The notes beneath the pieces were generated by a model. That model ran no database searches. It was not told where the DNA came from and was given only the letters and a program-made list of their open reading frames with translations. The position numbers were made by a program, and so were the translations under genes. A stretch of DNA of 64,000 bases from Chryseobacterium culicis (GTDB lineage: Bacteria > Bacteroidota > Bacteroidia > Flavobacteriales > Weeksellaceae). This document shows, one piece after another, positions 28,163 to 36,020 of the stretch. Positions within the stretch are counted from its first letter, which is position 1, and each line of letters begins with the position of its first letter. Where the stretch lies: assembly GCF_900108365.1 (NCBI RefSeq), contig NZ_FNWQ01000001.1, positions 744,001 to 808,000 on the forward strand, read 5' to 3'.

Positions 28163-29272
28163 ATGGAACAACAGAACAAAAGAATCCTCACCCTGGATCT
28201 GATAAAAGGTATAAGCGTCATTGGAATGATCATTATCCATACCTTATTGGTGTATGCCAATGTAAAATCACAATATGAAACGGTCATTGGCAGTTTTATT
28301 GTTTTTCTCGGAAGAGGAACTTCCATTTTCCTGATCTGTATGGGAATTACTTTCATGACTTCAAGCCATCAAAGTCTTAAAAGTGCTCTAAAGCGAGGCG
28401 TTTTACTTGTGTTTGCAGGTCTTTTCATGAATTTCATGAAATTTATGATCCCTGTGATTTTTAATTTTGCTCCCGATAATTTTATGCAAAAATACGGCTG
28501 GCATGCTCCAATTGAGCAGCAGTATGTATATCTGGTACAGCTTGGGGATATTTTACAGCTGGCAGGGATGTCTTTACTGTTCGTAGGGTTTATCAGAGAG
28601 TATGTGAAAAATAAATATGTCATGCTGGCTATAGGTTTGTTCGTTGCTCTGATCTCAAGAGAAGTCAGCGGACTCCATCTGGATTATCCTGTCATCAATT
28701 ATATTCTGGATCTTCTTTTTAATACTGATTATCCTGCGTATGTCTATTTCCCTGTTTTCCCATGGATGGCATTTATTATTATCGGAATGTTCTTCGGGAA
28801 ATGGTTTCAGGAACTGAACTACGATACCCGGCAGATATTCAGAAAGATGCTGTATGCAGGAATTTTGTTCATTGCGATAGGGGCACCGCTGGTTTTTCTG
28901 TATGGTGATTATCATTACAACGGCTTTTACCATATGGGGCCAGGAGGTGTTATCTATTTTGCAGGCTGGACCTTGCTGTTTTTATGGCTGATCAATACCA
29001 TTACAGACCATGTGAAAGAAAATGGCTTCATGCGTGTTCTGAAATACTGCAGTAAAAATTTAACTTCAATGTATATGATCCAATGGATACTGATCTCATG
29101 GGGAAAAGGAATTTTCGGATATAGACAGCATGAAATAGGTTATGTATCAGTACTCATTGTACTCTATATCATCCTCACTTTTTCAGTGCAGACTCTTGTA
29201 GATCTTATAAGAAAGAAAAAAACGTTACTTGATTTCCGACCCATGTCACCAGATAAAACAGCTCTGAAGTAA
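28163..29272 (+). CDS. Multi-pass membrane acyltransferase-like protein (DUF1624/HGSNAT type)
   Basis: A 369-residue polytopic membrane protein with about ten hydrophobic segments. The N-terminus LTLDLIKGISVIGMIIIHTLL is the signature of the heparan-alpha-glucosaminide N-acetyltransferase/DUF1624 and acyltransferase-3-like superfamily, in which the first helix carries a conserved Asp/Arg-like and His pair (Asp12, His26 here). Members transfer acyl groups from cytosolic donors to extracytoplasmic acceptors. Other conserved-looking features are FVFPWMAF-like VYFPVFPWMAF and YCSKNLTSMYMIQW. It stands alone between a terminator and a convergent gene. Substrate unknown. Confidence 0.78.
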   Translation: MEQQNKRILTLDLIKGISVIGMIIIHTLLVYANVKSQYETVIGSFIVFLGRGTSIFLICMGITFMTSSHQSLKSALKRGVLLVFAGLFMNFMKFMIPVIFNFAPDNFMQKYGWHAPIEQQYVYLVQLGDILQLAGMSLLFVGFIREYVKNKYVMLAIGLFVALISREVSGLHLDYPVINYILDLLFNTDYPAYVYFPVFPWMAFIIIGMFFGKWFQELNYDTRQIFRKMLYAGILFIAIGAPLVFLYGDYHYNGFYHMGPGGVIYFAGWTLLFLWLINTITDHVKENGFMRVLKYCSKNLTSMYMIQWILISWGKGIFGYRQHEIGYVSVLIVLYIILTFSVQTLVDLIRKKKTLLDFRPMSPDKTALK

Positions 29273-29300
29273 TCCCGGTTCAATTGATTGCATGATGACA

Positions 29301-29330
29301 AATCACAGTAACAGGTTTACTGTGGTTTTT
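29301..29330 (+). terminator. Terminator after the acyltransferase gene
   Basis: Stem AATCACAGTAA / TTACTGTGGTT (29301-29311 with 29317-29327, one G-U) followed by T5. It overlaps the last codons of the convergent gene. Confidence 0.75.
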
Positions 29331-29898
29331 GCTTTTTCTTATTTATTTCTTCTATTTGCTTTTTTACCGAATTGACATCTTCTTCAGAAAGTTGATCATA
29401 GCCTTCTTCCTTAATCTGTGCTAATTGCGTTTTTACTATTTCATCCTGCTTGTCCTCATTTTTCATCAACTGATCCCGTAGTGAAATATAGAATGGGGCA
29501 GCGTACACTTCATCTTCCAAAAACTCAGAGATATTTTTGTTTTTTCCAACGCAGCCTAAAGTATATTTCATCACTAAAGGATGAGAGGAATAGAATGTAT
29601 AGACCTCTAAAAATCTTTTATCTTTCCTTTTAAACAGCTCTTTCCCTGAATATAATTTTAATGCGTTGCTTCCATTCATGGCAAAATAATAAAGTTCATC
29701 ATTGGTCGCTATTCTGGCAACTTTTTTAAACTGATTATAGAGTTGGCTTTCTTCGCCGCCCGCTCCGGTATGAGATGACTCAGCGTAAGAGATATTGTCC
29801 AGAGGTTTCGCTGTTTTTTTAACGGCACCGGAAACCTGAGCATTCAACTTTATAATGCTAAACGTGAACAGCAAACAATAAAAAAGAGTAAGTCTCAT
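29317..29898 (-). CDS. Secreted protein of unknown function
   Basis: A 193-residue protein with a signal peptide (MRLTLFYCLLFTFSIIKLNA, then Q). The mature part is mixed alpha/beta with NDELYYFAMNGSNALKLYSGKELF and ends in a highly charged, Lys/Glu/Gln-rich helix (SEEDVNSVKKQIEEINKKKQ). I recognise no family. It is divergent from the thioredoxin gene, with an 83-base shared upstream region. Probably periplasmic. Confidence 0.7.
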   Translation of the reverse strand: MRLTLFYCLLFTFSIIKLNAQVSGAVKKTAKPLDNISYAESSHTGAGGEESQLYNQFKKVARIATNDELYYFAMNGSNALKLYSGKELFKRKDKRFLEVYTFYSSHPLVMKYTLGCVGKNKNISEFLEDEVYAAPFYISLRDQLMKNEDKQDEIVKTQLAQIKEEGYDQLSEEDVNSVKKQIEEINKKKQKPQ

Positions 29899-29981
29899 AA
29901 TTTATATTAAATTTTAAAGTTAAATAAAATAACTAATGAGTAAATACTTAAATTCGTGTAGACTTAAAATAAAAATTCAAA

Positions 29982-30494
29982 ATGAAATACCCTAAAATTT
30001 TTGTCATTGTTACCCTTCTGCTGTTTCAATTGGGAGCAGCTCAGGAAAAAGCAGATATTGTATTGAATAAAGCTTTAACGGAAGCTAAAGCAGGTAAGAA
30101 AAATGTTTTATTGGTGTTCCATGCCTCATGGTGCAAATGGTGTAAGATGATGGAGAAAAATATGGATCTTCCCGAAACTAAACTCATTTTTGATAAAAGA
30201 TTTGTTACAGCATATATAGATGTTCAGGAAAGAGGTGATAAAAAAAGCCTTGAAAACCCGGGCGGACAAGAGCTGATGAATAAATATAAAGGCGAAAATG
30301 CCGGACTTCCGTTCTGGCTGATTGTAAGCCCGAAAGGAGATGTATTGGCAGATTCTTTTGATGCGAAAGGAGAAAATCTGGGATCTCCGGCAACACCGGA
30401 AGAAGTTACCACTTTCATTGCCAAGCTGGGAAAAGCCTCAAAACTAACTAATGAAGAGGCACAGACCATCGAAAAGGTATTTGTAAAGAAATAA
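29982..30494 (+). CDS. Exported thioredoxin-family protein (CKWC)
   Basis: A 170-residue protein: signal peptide to about residue 20 (LLLFQLGAAQ), then a thioredoxin fold with the active site SWCKWCKMME and the cis-Pro region GLPFWLIVSPKGDVL. The CxxC and the DsbD-gamma/thioredoxin_7-like layout suggest a periplasmic thiol reductant. The long gap between the CxxC and the cis-Pro loop, with a GGQELMNKYKG insert, is usual in the flavobacterial type. Monocistronic with a strong terminator. Partner unknown. Confidence 0.88.
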   Translation: MKYPKIFVIVTLLLFQLGAAQEKADIVLNKALTEAKAGKKNVLLVFHASWCKWCKMMEKNMDLPETKLIFDKRFVTAYIDVQERGDKKSLENPGGQELMNKYKGENAGLPFWLIVSPKGDVLADSFDAKGENLGSPATPEEVTTFIAKLGKASKLTNEEAQTIEKVFVKK

Positions 30495-30509
30495 GAAGAA
30501 AAAAATAGA

Positions 30510-30548
30510 AAATCCCTCCAATAAATGTATTGGAGGGATTTTTTTTTA
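30510..30548. terminator. Bidirectional terminator (thioredoxin / lipoprotein)
   Basis: Fourteen-base perfect stem AAATCCCTCCAATA / TATTGGAGGGATTT with a four-base loop, A-rich on one side and T-rich on the other, between convergent genes. Confidence 0.9.
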
Positions 30549-30559
30549 TAATCTGTTGA

Positions 30560-31162
30560 TTACTGCTTTTTATAGTAATATTCAATATTCGTCCATAAAA
30601 CCTGATCTCCTGATTTTATCATTTGAGAAGGATTGGTAAAAATATTTCCAAAAACATTTTCATATTGGGTAGTCCCAAAATGTGCACTTTTAGTGATCAG
30701 AAGGCCTTCTTCATCTGCTCTGGGTACTCTTTTTATATATCTGTACGTTCTTTTTAACGTAAAGGATGAAGTGCTTTTATCGAAATTACCAATGTAAGAC
30801 GGTGTATTCATAGCCTTTTCCTTGATGAGTACAGAGTCATTGACGATCGTGAAACTATAAGTGAAATCTGTAGATGAATTTTCAGAAATTAATCTGATGG
30901 TTTTGCTGGTAAGATCAAGGCTTATCTTTTCCCAGGCAGGTTGCCGGTACTCTTTCCAGTAATCGTTGAGATAAGACTCCTCCGGTGTAGACTTTTCCCC
31001 ATTGGATCCCTTGTACAGCACCGTATTTTTTACACTGTAGCTTTTGAATTCAAACAGATACATTTCTTTATCAATAGGTCTCGGATCATCATGGGTATTG
31101 TCATTATTTTCACATGAGATGATTGACAATGCCGTCATCAGGGCATAAAAGGGATATTTCAT
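30560..31162 (-). CDS. Lipoprotein of unknown function
   Basis: A 200-residue lipoprotein: MKYPFYALMTALSIISCEN gives a lipobox with Cys17, followed by an Asn/Asp-rich linker. The rest is predicted beta-rich (KTIRLISENSSTDFTYSFTIVNDSVLI, SSFTLKRTYRYIKR), suggesting a lipocalin-like or META-like barrel, but I cannot assign a family. Monocistronic. Asp/Asn after the Cys fits surface or outer-membrane sorting in Bacteroidota, which is weak evidence. Confidence 0.72.
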   Translation of the reverse strand: MKYPFYALMTALSIISCENNDNTHDDPRPIDKEMYLFEFKSYSVKNTVLYKGSNGEKSTPEESYLNDYWKEYRQPAWEKISLDLTSKTIRLISENSSTDFTYSFTIVNDSVLIKEKAMNTPSYIGNFDKSTSSFTLKRTYRYIKRVPRADEEGLLITKSAHFGTTQYENVFGNIFTNPSQMIKSGDQVLWTNIEYYYKKQ

Positions 31163-31246
31163 GGGTACATTTTTACAAAAATAGGGCTTTCACAGGTATT
31201 AATGAAACAAAACAGAAAGGAAATCAGAGTTAACTGACTAAAAAAG

Positions 31247-31289
31247 AAAAAGGCGAGAGAACAAATTTATTTTTGCCTTTCGCCTTTTT
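31247..31289 (-). terminator. Terminator of the second DUF7674-like module
   Basis: Stem AAAAAGGCGAGAG / CTTTCGCCTTTTT (one mismatch) with a 17-base loop; the T-rich 3' side lies downstream of the minus-strand gene ending at 31298. Confidence 0.7.
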
Positions 31290-31297
31290 ACCTTAAT

Positions 31298-31693
31298 TTA
31301 TTTTCCAAAATACATCTGATCCTGCTTCTGCTGCTCATTATAAATGATCTGGAAGCTTACCGGCATGTATTGATAAAGGAGTTTCCAATGTTGGATTTTT
31401 GCATGCTTTTTAAAGCTTTCAAAAGACCGTACAAACATGTTTTCAATCATGTCTCGTACATAAGAATTACCATTCCTGTAAAGCCAGTCCATCAGTTTAA
31501 TATGATGGGCGATAATACTGATCTTAGATTCCTGTAAAAGGTTTTTTAAGTAATTTACGGTGGCCTGCATGATTCCGGCAAAATTGTCCTGAACAGACAG
31601 CTGGATAATTTCATTGCGAAGTGGCGGATAGAAAAATTTTAAGTACTCAACAGCTAATTTTTGATTAATAGTTTGCATTTGTTCTTTCATCAT
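31298..31693 (-). CDS. DUF7674-like cytosolic protein, copy B
   Basis: A 131-residue all-helical protein with no signal peptide. The frame is open further, but the preceding 16 codons read as untranslated leader; starts at 31693 or 31690 (consecutive ATG) are equally good. The segment LKNLLQESKISIIAHHIKLMDWLYRNGNSYVRDMIENMFVRSFES aligns with the copy A protein (KMDKIYTDGDTVLKNAIETTFIYSLD), in the pattern of DUF7674, so the two are paralogues. A 43-residue one-TM protein is encoded just upstream, as for copy A. Function unknown. Confidence 0.68.
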   Translation of the reverse strand: MMKEQMQTINQKLAVEYLKFFYPPLRNEIIQLSVQDNFAGIMQATVNYLKNLLQESKISIIAHHIKLMDWLYRNGNSYVRDMIENMFVRSFESFKKHAKIQHWKLLYQYMPVSFQIIYNEQQKQDQMYFGK

Positions 31694-31744
31694 AATTAAT
31701 AATTTTTCAAACACTTTTAGATGCAGCGAAATGTATACCAAAAT

Positions 31745-31876
31745 TTATAAACAGGCCGCAAAAATAAATACCCCTAAGATCACAGCAATGTGAGTGAGCA
31801 ATATCTCTGCATTGTGTCTGTTAGTCGTGGTTTTCCACGTTTTCCAGTCGGAAATTCTTCTTATTTTGTTTTTCAT
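31745..31876 (-). CDS. One-TM micro-protein, module B
   Basis: A 43-residue frame, start MKNKIRRISDWKTWK, ending FIFAACL. The N-terminal half is basic with Trp-Lys repeats and the C-terminal half is a single hydrophobic helix (about residues 26-43), so the basic part should face the cytosol. It lies between the two DUF7674-like genes and about 52 bases upstream of copy B, mirroring module A. No family recognised. The repeated gene arrangement is the main support. Confidence 0.55.
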   Translation of the reverse strand: MKNKIRRISDWKTWKTTTNRHNAEILLTHIAVILGVFIFAACL

Positions 31877-31958
31877 AATCTATTGATTGTGAGTTATTTT
31901 AATTTTTGTTTAATCTAAACACTTTGTAATGAAACGGCTTAATAATGTAATAAAACCG

Positions 31959-32315
31959 TTATATACCATGGCTGTAAATCTGTCTTGAATGCACTTTCTG
32001 CAGATTGGCAGAAATATGGTTGAAAATCACTTTTCTGTATTCCTCACTGCAGAAAGCGGTACAGTTGTCCAGAGAATAGATAAAAGTAGTCTCAATAGCA
32101 TTCTTTAATACTGTATCTCCGTCAGTGTATATTTTGTCCATTTTCTGTAAACTTCTGAACAGCAGGTTTCTGTCATTCTGACGGATCATATTTTTAATAC
32201 GTTCCGTAAAAGTGCGGATGATGCTGTATGAGTTCTGAATTTTAATGTCTTTTACTTCGTTTTCAAAATCGGGAACCACATCTGTGATTTCCTTTACTGC
32301 TTGCAGATAATTCAT
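31959..32315 (-). CDS. DUF7674-like cytosolic protein, copy A
   Basis: A 118-residue helical protein starting MNYLQAVKEITDVVPDFENE. The frame continues open for 68 codons upstream, but that part overlaps, in another frame, a better micro-protein gene, so the internal ATG at 32315 is chosen. LFRSLQKMDKIYTDGDTVLKNAIETTFIYSLDN carries the DUF7674 pattern. It starts 11 bases after the micro-protein stop. Paralogue of copy B. A soluble partner of the small membrane protein is plausible but unproven. Confidence 0.68.
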   Translation of the reverse strand: MNYLQAVKEITDVVPDFENEVKDIKIQNSYSIIRTFTERIKNMIRQNDRNLLFRSLQKMDKIYTDGDTVLKNAIETTFIYSLDNCTAFCSEEYRKVIFNHISANLQKVHSRQIYSHGI

Positions 32316-32326
32316 AAGAGTATATT

Positions 32327-32491
32327 TTAATGGTGATTGTATTCCAGCACTTTGATGAAAGCACCAAAGATGAAAATAGTCAGAAAAGCCAAAAAGAGCA
32401 GGTGATAGGGCTTGAGCCACTTTGGAGTCTCGGGTCCTTTGCTTTTTAACCTTCTGAGCTTGTCTATTCTGTTCAAAGTCTTTAAGTCCAT
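32327..32491 (-). CDS. One-TM micro-protein, module A
   Basis: A 54-residue frame starting MDLKTLNRIDKLRRLKSKG, with a basic N-terminal half, then PKWLKPY, then one hydrophobic helix (about residues 30-47, LLFLAFLTIFIFGAFI) and a short tail ending EYNHH. It is followed after 11 bases by the DUF7674-like gene. Topology and layout match module B, although the sequences are barely similar beyond the basic-Trp/Lys-TM plan. Too short for usual gene finders. No family recognised. Confidence 0.6.
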   Translation of the reverse strand: MDLKTLNRIDKLRRLKSKGPETPKWLKPYHLLFLAFLTIFIFGAFIKVLEYNHH

Positions 32492-32689
32492 TTTCTATGT
32501 TTTCAAATGATGATGCCAAAGGTATTCCGCTGGAATTTATTTTTACTTAAAATATTGATAATGAATTTTTTGTAGGTTTTTTGTCTGGTTTTTATCATAA
32601 AAAAACATGTCAAAATGATAAGGTTTTTATCAAATTGAAAATGAAAGAGAAAAACTTGTGCTATCTTTCATTACAAATGAATGACCGAG

Positions 32690-32743
32690 AATTCCCATCC
32701 TTTGGAGGGGTGTTGAGAATTGAAAGAATTTTGACGGGGTGGT
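32690..32743. repeat. Candidate CTTTGGAGGGGTG...ACGGGGTGGT repeat element
   Basis: Contains the hairpin CCCATCC-TTT-GGAGGGG (one mismatch), an AATT-GAAAG-AATT dyad and the end ACGGGGTGGT. From memory this resembles a short dispersed element of Chryseobacterium genomes; only one copy lies in this window. It fills much of the 338-base gap before the nucleoid protein gene. Confidence 0.4.
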
Positions 32744-32801
32744 CAAAAGAGAGTAGTACAAAATGACATTTTTTAAGTTTCGCAGAAAGGATAAGAATGA
32801 A

Positions 32802-32809
32802 TATCTTTG
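32802..32809 (+). promoter_or_regulatory. Candidate -7 box of the nucleoid-associated protein gene
   Basis: TATCTTTG matches TAnnTTTG exactly. Transcription starting about seven bases later would leave a leader of about 14 bases before the ATG at 32830 and would exclude the upstream ATG at 32797. Confidence 0.5.
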
Positions 32810-32829
32810 CAGTCCAAATATTCAGAAAA

Positions 32830-33843
32830 ATGTTTTCAAAAATAATAGTACACAGAGTCGGAAATAAGATCAACGGGGATTCCCTGACGATTTCACAGGA
32901 AGAATTGAAGCTGGAAGAAGGAATGGCAGAAATGCTTGAAGATTACTTTTTAGGTTCTTTTAAATCAGAAGAAACGTTCCACTTTTACAGTGATACGTAT
33001 CTGGTGAATAATCCGGTGTACAGTGCGGTATCAGAAATTTTCGATGATAAAGACAAGTTCATCTGGGAATCTGAAAATATTGCAAAACACCTTTATGAAG
33101 CAGCAGAAAATCCGAGAGTTCAGAGCGGAGAGCTTTTCATTGTACTCTTTGAAGATGAAAGTGACCGTCCGGACAAAGTGGATAAAATAGGGATTTTCAA
33201 AACAGAGAAGAGAGAATCTTTCCTGAAAATAAATCCTTCCGAAGAAACATTTGATATTGAAAAAGACCAGGGAATCGGTTTGTCTAAAATTGATAAGGCG
33301 GCTTTGATCTACAACAACAATAAAGAAACAGGATATGTACTTTCTGTAGTTGATAATAACAAAAACGGGGATATGTATTACTGGTTTGAAGATTTCCTGA
33401 AAGTAAAACAACGTGATGACGAATATTTCCACACGCAGGAAGCGTTGATGGTGTATAAAGATTATATCACCAAACAGCTTCCTCAGGAATTTGAAGTTTC
33501 CAAGGCAGACCAGGCAGATTTCCTGAATAAGTCTATCAATTTCTTCAAGGAAAAAGAAGAATTCAAGCTGGATGAATTTGCCAGTGAAGTGCTGGGTGAT
33601 GAGCATGTAATTGAAAGTTTCGTCAATTTTAAAACAGATTACGAGCAGGATATGCAGGTGAATATCGCGGAAGAATTCCCGATCAGTGAAGCGGCGGTAA
33701 AAAAGACCCAGAGACATTTTAAGAGCATCATTAAGCTGGATAAAAATTTCCATATCTACATCCACGGAGACCGTCAGAAAATTGAAATGGGCGAGGATGA
33801 TAAAGGAAAATACTACAGACTTTATTTCGAAAAAGAGGTGTAA
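32830..33843 (+). CDS. NdpA/YejK-type nucleoid-associated protein
   Basis: A 337-residue cytosolic protein of the 37-kDa nucleoid-associated family (NdpA). The start MFSKIIVHRVGNKINGD is chosen because the family begins at this block and because a -7 box overlaps the earlier ATG at 32797. Visible features are SGELFIVLFEDE, DKIGIFKTEKRESFLKI, KAALIYNNNKETGYVLSVVD and a C-terminal HIYIHGDRQKIEMGEDDKGKYYRLYF. Family members bind DNA/nucleoid with unclear roles. Stands alone, with the next gene 60 bases on. Confidence 0.87.
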   Translation: MFSKIIVHRVGNKINGDSLTISQEELKLEEGMAEMLEDYFLGSFKSEETFHFYSDTYLVNNPVYSAVSEIFDDKDKFIWESENIAKHLYEAAENPRVQSGELFIVLFEDESDRPDKVDKIGIFKTEKRESFLKINPSEETFDIEKDQGIGLSKIDKAALIYNNNKETGYVLSVVDNNKNGDMYYWFEDFLKVKQRDDEYFHTQEALMVYKDYITKQLPQEFEVSKADQADFLNKSINFFKEKEEFKLDEFASEVLGDEHVIESFVNFKTDYEQDMQVNIAEEFPISEAAVKKTQRHFKSIIKLDKNFHIYIHGDRQKIEMGEDDKGKYYRLYFEKEV

Positions 33844-33903
33844 AAAAGAAATCTCCGTTCCATAATAATATCATAACTTTATTGCTGATACAAAATAGAA
33901 GCT

Positions 33904-34866
33904 ATGAAATTTCTGATTATTTTCTGGGGAGCTTTTTTCATTTTTTTCTGCGCTCCTTTTCCAATCTTATTGTATATGCTGAATGAGGAGCTGGCAGCAG
34001 AACCGAGAAATTCATTAGCGGTGAGCTATGGGTATCTCGGTTTTTCTTTGTTGATATGGGGGTATGTGATTATTTTCTTTATCAATAAACTTTTCATTAA
34101 AGCTTTTAAAGAGAAGAATACTATTCAGTCCATTTTACAGAACGGAGTTCCAAGAGACGCCCGAATTATTGATTATAAACTTCTCAAATACATTCCCCAA
34201 AAAAACATGAATCTCATTGAGGTCAGACTTTCTTTTCCTAACCGCAGCAATACCGTGATAGAACATAAAATGATGTTTCATGATGCTAAACCACACGAAA
34301 AAAGATTTGAGGTGGGAAACACCGTAAAAGTATTGCTGAATCCTAAGGTATCACAGGAACCTTTCTTTATTTTAAGTGATCAGAAAGTAGGATTCAATAC
34401 ATCAGGAATGTTCTTAAGGATCGTATTTCTTGTATTATTGATTGCTTATGTTATTGGCTTATACTCTTATTTCTATTGGCGAGAATCTTTTGATTTCGGC
34501 TGGAGGTTTCTGACATTCATGCACCCGATTATTTTCAGCGGTGTTATGTCGATTATGTATGTATTGGTTTTTCAGCTGATTTTCGGAAGGTTTTTTAAAA
34601 ATACAAAAGAGGAACGCATCCTTTTTTCGGGAAGAAGTGCAGAAGCTGACATCATCAGCGTAAGTGAGACGGGGCTCACCGTGAACGATCAGCCTCAAAT
34701 TATGTTTCAGCTGAGTTTTAAAGATTTTAGAGGAACCGAACATATTACCGTATATAAGAAAATAGTCAGCCGTCTGAATCTGTCTTCCGTCCCTAAAAAA
34801 GGAACCGTAGAAATCATGTATGATGAAAATGATCCGAAGAAGGTTATGATTCCCAGAGGGTTTTAG
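33904..34866 (+). CDS. Membrane protein with two duplicated TM-plus-beta modules
   Basis: A 320-residue protein with two TM pairs (about 5-27 and 42-64; 168-186 and 205-228), each followed by a soluble beta-rich module. Module 1 has GVPRDARIIDYKLL...VRLSFPNRSNTVIEHKM and VGNTVKVLLNPK; module 2 has GRSAEADIISVSETG...FQLSFKDFRGTEHITVYKK and KKGTVEIMYDENDPKKVM. The parallel pattern indicates an internal duplication of a DUF3592-like unit. No catalytic motif seen. Function unknown. Confidence 0.7.
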   Translation: MKFLIIFWGAFFIFFCAPFPILLYMLNEELAAEPRNSLAVSYGYLGFSLLIWGYVIIFFINKLFIKAFKEKNTIQSILQNGVPRDARIIDYKLLKYIPQKNMNLIEVRLSFPNRSNTVIEHKMMFHDAKPHEKRFEVGNTVKVLLNPKVSQEPFFILSDQKVGFNTSGMFLRIVFLVLLIAYVIGLYSYFYWRESFDFGWRFLTFMHPIIFSGVMSIMYVLVFQLIFGRFFKNTKEERILFSGRSAEADIISVSETGLTVNDQPQIMFQLSFKDFRGTEHITVYKKIVSRLNLSSVPKKGTVEIMYDENDPKKVMIPRGF

Positions 34867-35067
34867 AAAGTAAAAGGCGAAAAAGTAAAAAGGTAAAAAC
34901 CCTGAATCTGATAATAATACATCAGAATAACTACCTGTTTTAGAATTTAGAGGTAAAAGTCCATGTTTAACATTGACTATTTAACATATAAAAAAAATAT
35001 TCAGATGAATTTTTTTAATAAATACATTTTTGTTTAAGTAACAGGGGTAAAATCAATTTAGTTTATA

Positions 35068-35937
35068 ATGAAAATATCTCTTATGCATTACTATAAAAAA
35101 CTAATACAAATATTCATTTTATTTTCTAGTGTTTTATTTTATACACAATCATACAAACACGATACTCTGCGTGGGGAATTCACTTATCAATTAAAAGCTA
35201 AATTCGATAATCGAACTGACAACCGATATGAAGAACTATTCATCTTACAAATAGCAAATCGACGAGCTTTTTTTGCAAGTGCTGTATCGTTGAAGGGTGA
35301 TTCAGTAATGACAAATTCAGGTACAGCATCAAATAATCCTGATGGAAGTATAATTCTTGGTTGGAAAGCAGGGGTCGTGATTCCAAAAACGAGTTTCAAC
35401 TTTACAATTATACAATCTAATGAAAATATACAATATTTCGATTTCGCTTTTATGTCGTTACTTACGTATAAAGAACCTGTAATAAAAAATTGGAAACTTA
35501 TAGATGAAACAAAAATAATTAACACAATTAATTGTAAAAAAGCAGAAGTTACTTTTAAAGGGCGTCATTGGATAGCTTGGTATTCTCCTGAAATTCCGTT
35601 TCCTTATGGTCCGATGAAATTTAGCGGATTACCTGGATTAATTGTCAAAATAACAGATGATAAAGGAGATTATGATTTTGAACTTGTAAAATCTGTACCT
35701 ACTTCTAAATTAAAAGGTAAATTAGTTAATATTAGGGAAAGTCGATATACTGGAGCTACAGAAACTACACAAGCAAAATTAAAACAAGCAAAACAGAATG
35801 TAGAATCTAATGTCGCCGGTGTACTCGCTAGTTACGGTACAACTATTATACAAGGTCAAGAAATGATAAGGCAAAGACAAAAAGAACGGGAAGAAAACAA
35901 AAAATACGAAAACCCATTAGAATTAGAAAAAGATTAG
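35068..35937 (+). CDS. GLPGLI family secreted protein
   Basis: A 289-residue exported protein with a signal peptide (LIQIFILFSSVLFYTQ), start at 35068 or at the in-frame ATG five codons later. The defining motif is KFSGLPGLIVKITDDKG near residue 190, preceded by WIAWYSPEIPFPYGPM, as in the Bacteroidota-specific GLPGLI family of unknown function. The C-terminus is a charged helix rich in Lys/Gln/Glu. The codon use is more AT-rich than the neighbours, with CGA/CGT Arg and CAA Gln codons common, suggesting recent gain. No operon partner. Confidence 0.85.
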   Translation: MKISLMHYYKKLIQIFILFSSVLFYTQSYKHDTLRGEFTYQLKAKFDNRTDNRYEELFILQIANRRAFFASAVSLKGDSVMTNSGTASNNPDGSIILGWKAGVVIPKTSFNFTIIQSNENIQYFDFAFMSLLTYKEPVIKNWKLIDETKIINTINCKKAEVTFKGRHWIAWYSPEIPFPYGPMKFSGLPGLIVKITDDKGDYDFELVKSVPTSKLKGKLVNIRESRYTGATETTQAKLKQAKQNVESNVAGVLASYGTTIIQGQEMIRQRQKEREENKKYENPLELEKD

Positions 35938-36020
35938 TAACAGCTAATCTTTTTTTCATTTGCTAATATCTATTCGTTTTTTTACCTTATTCATTATCTT
36001 TGTCTTCTTAGCTAAATCAT

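Noticed and set aside
32316..32519. 68-codon N-terminal extension of DUF7674-like copy A
   Set aside because: It is out of frame with a better one-TM micro-protein, and family similarity starts at the internal ATG at 32315.
33031..33765. 244-codon frame antisense to the nucleoid-associated protein gene
   Set aside because: Phe/Ile-rich shadow, entirely inside a recognised gene.
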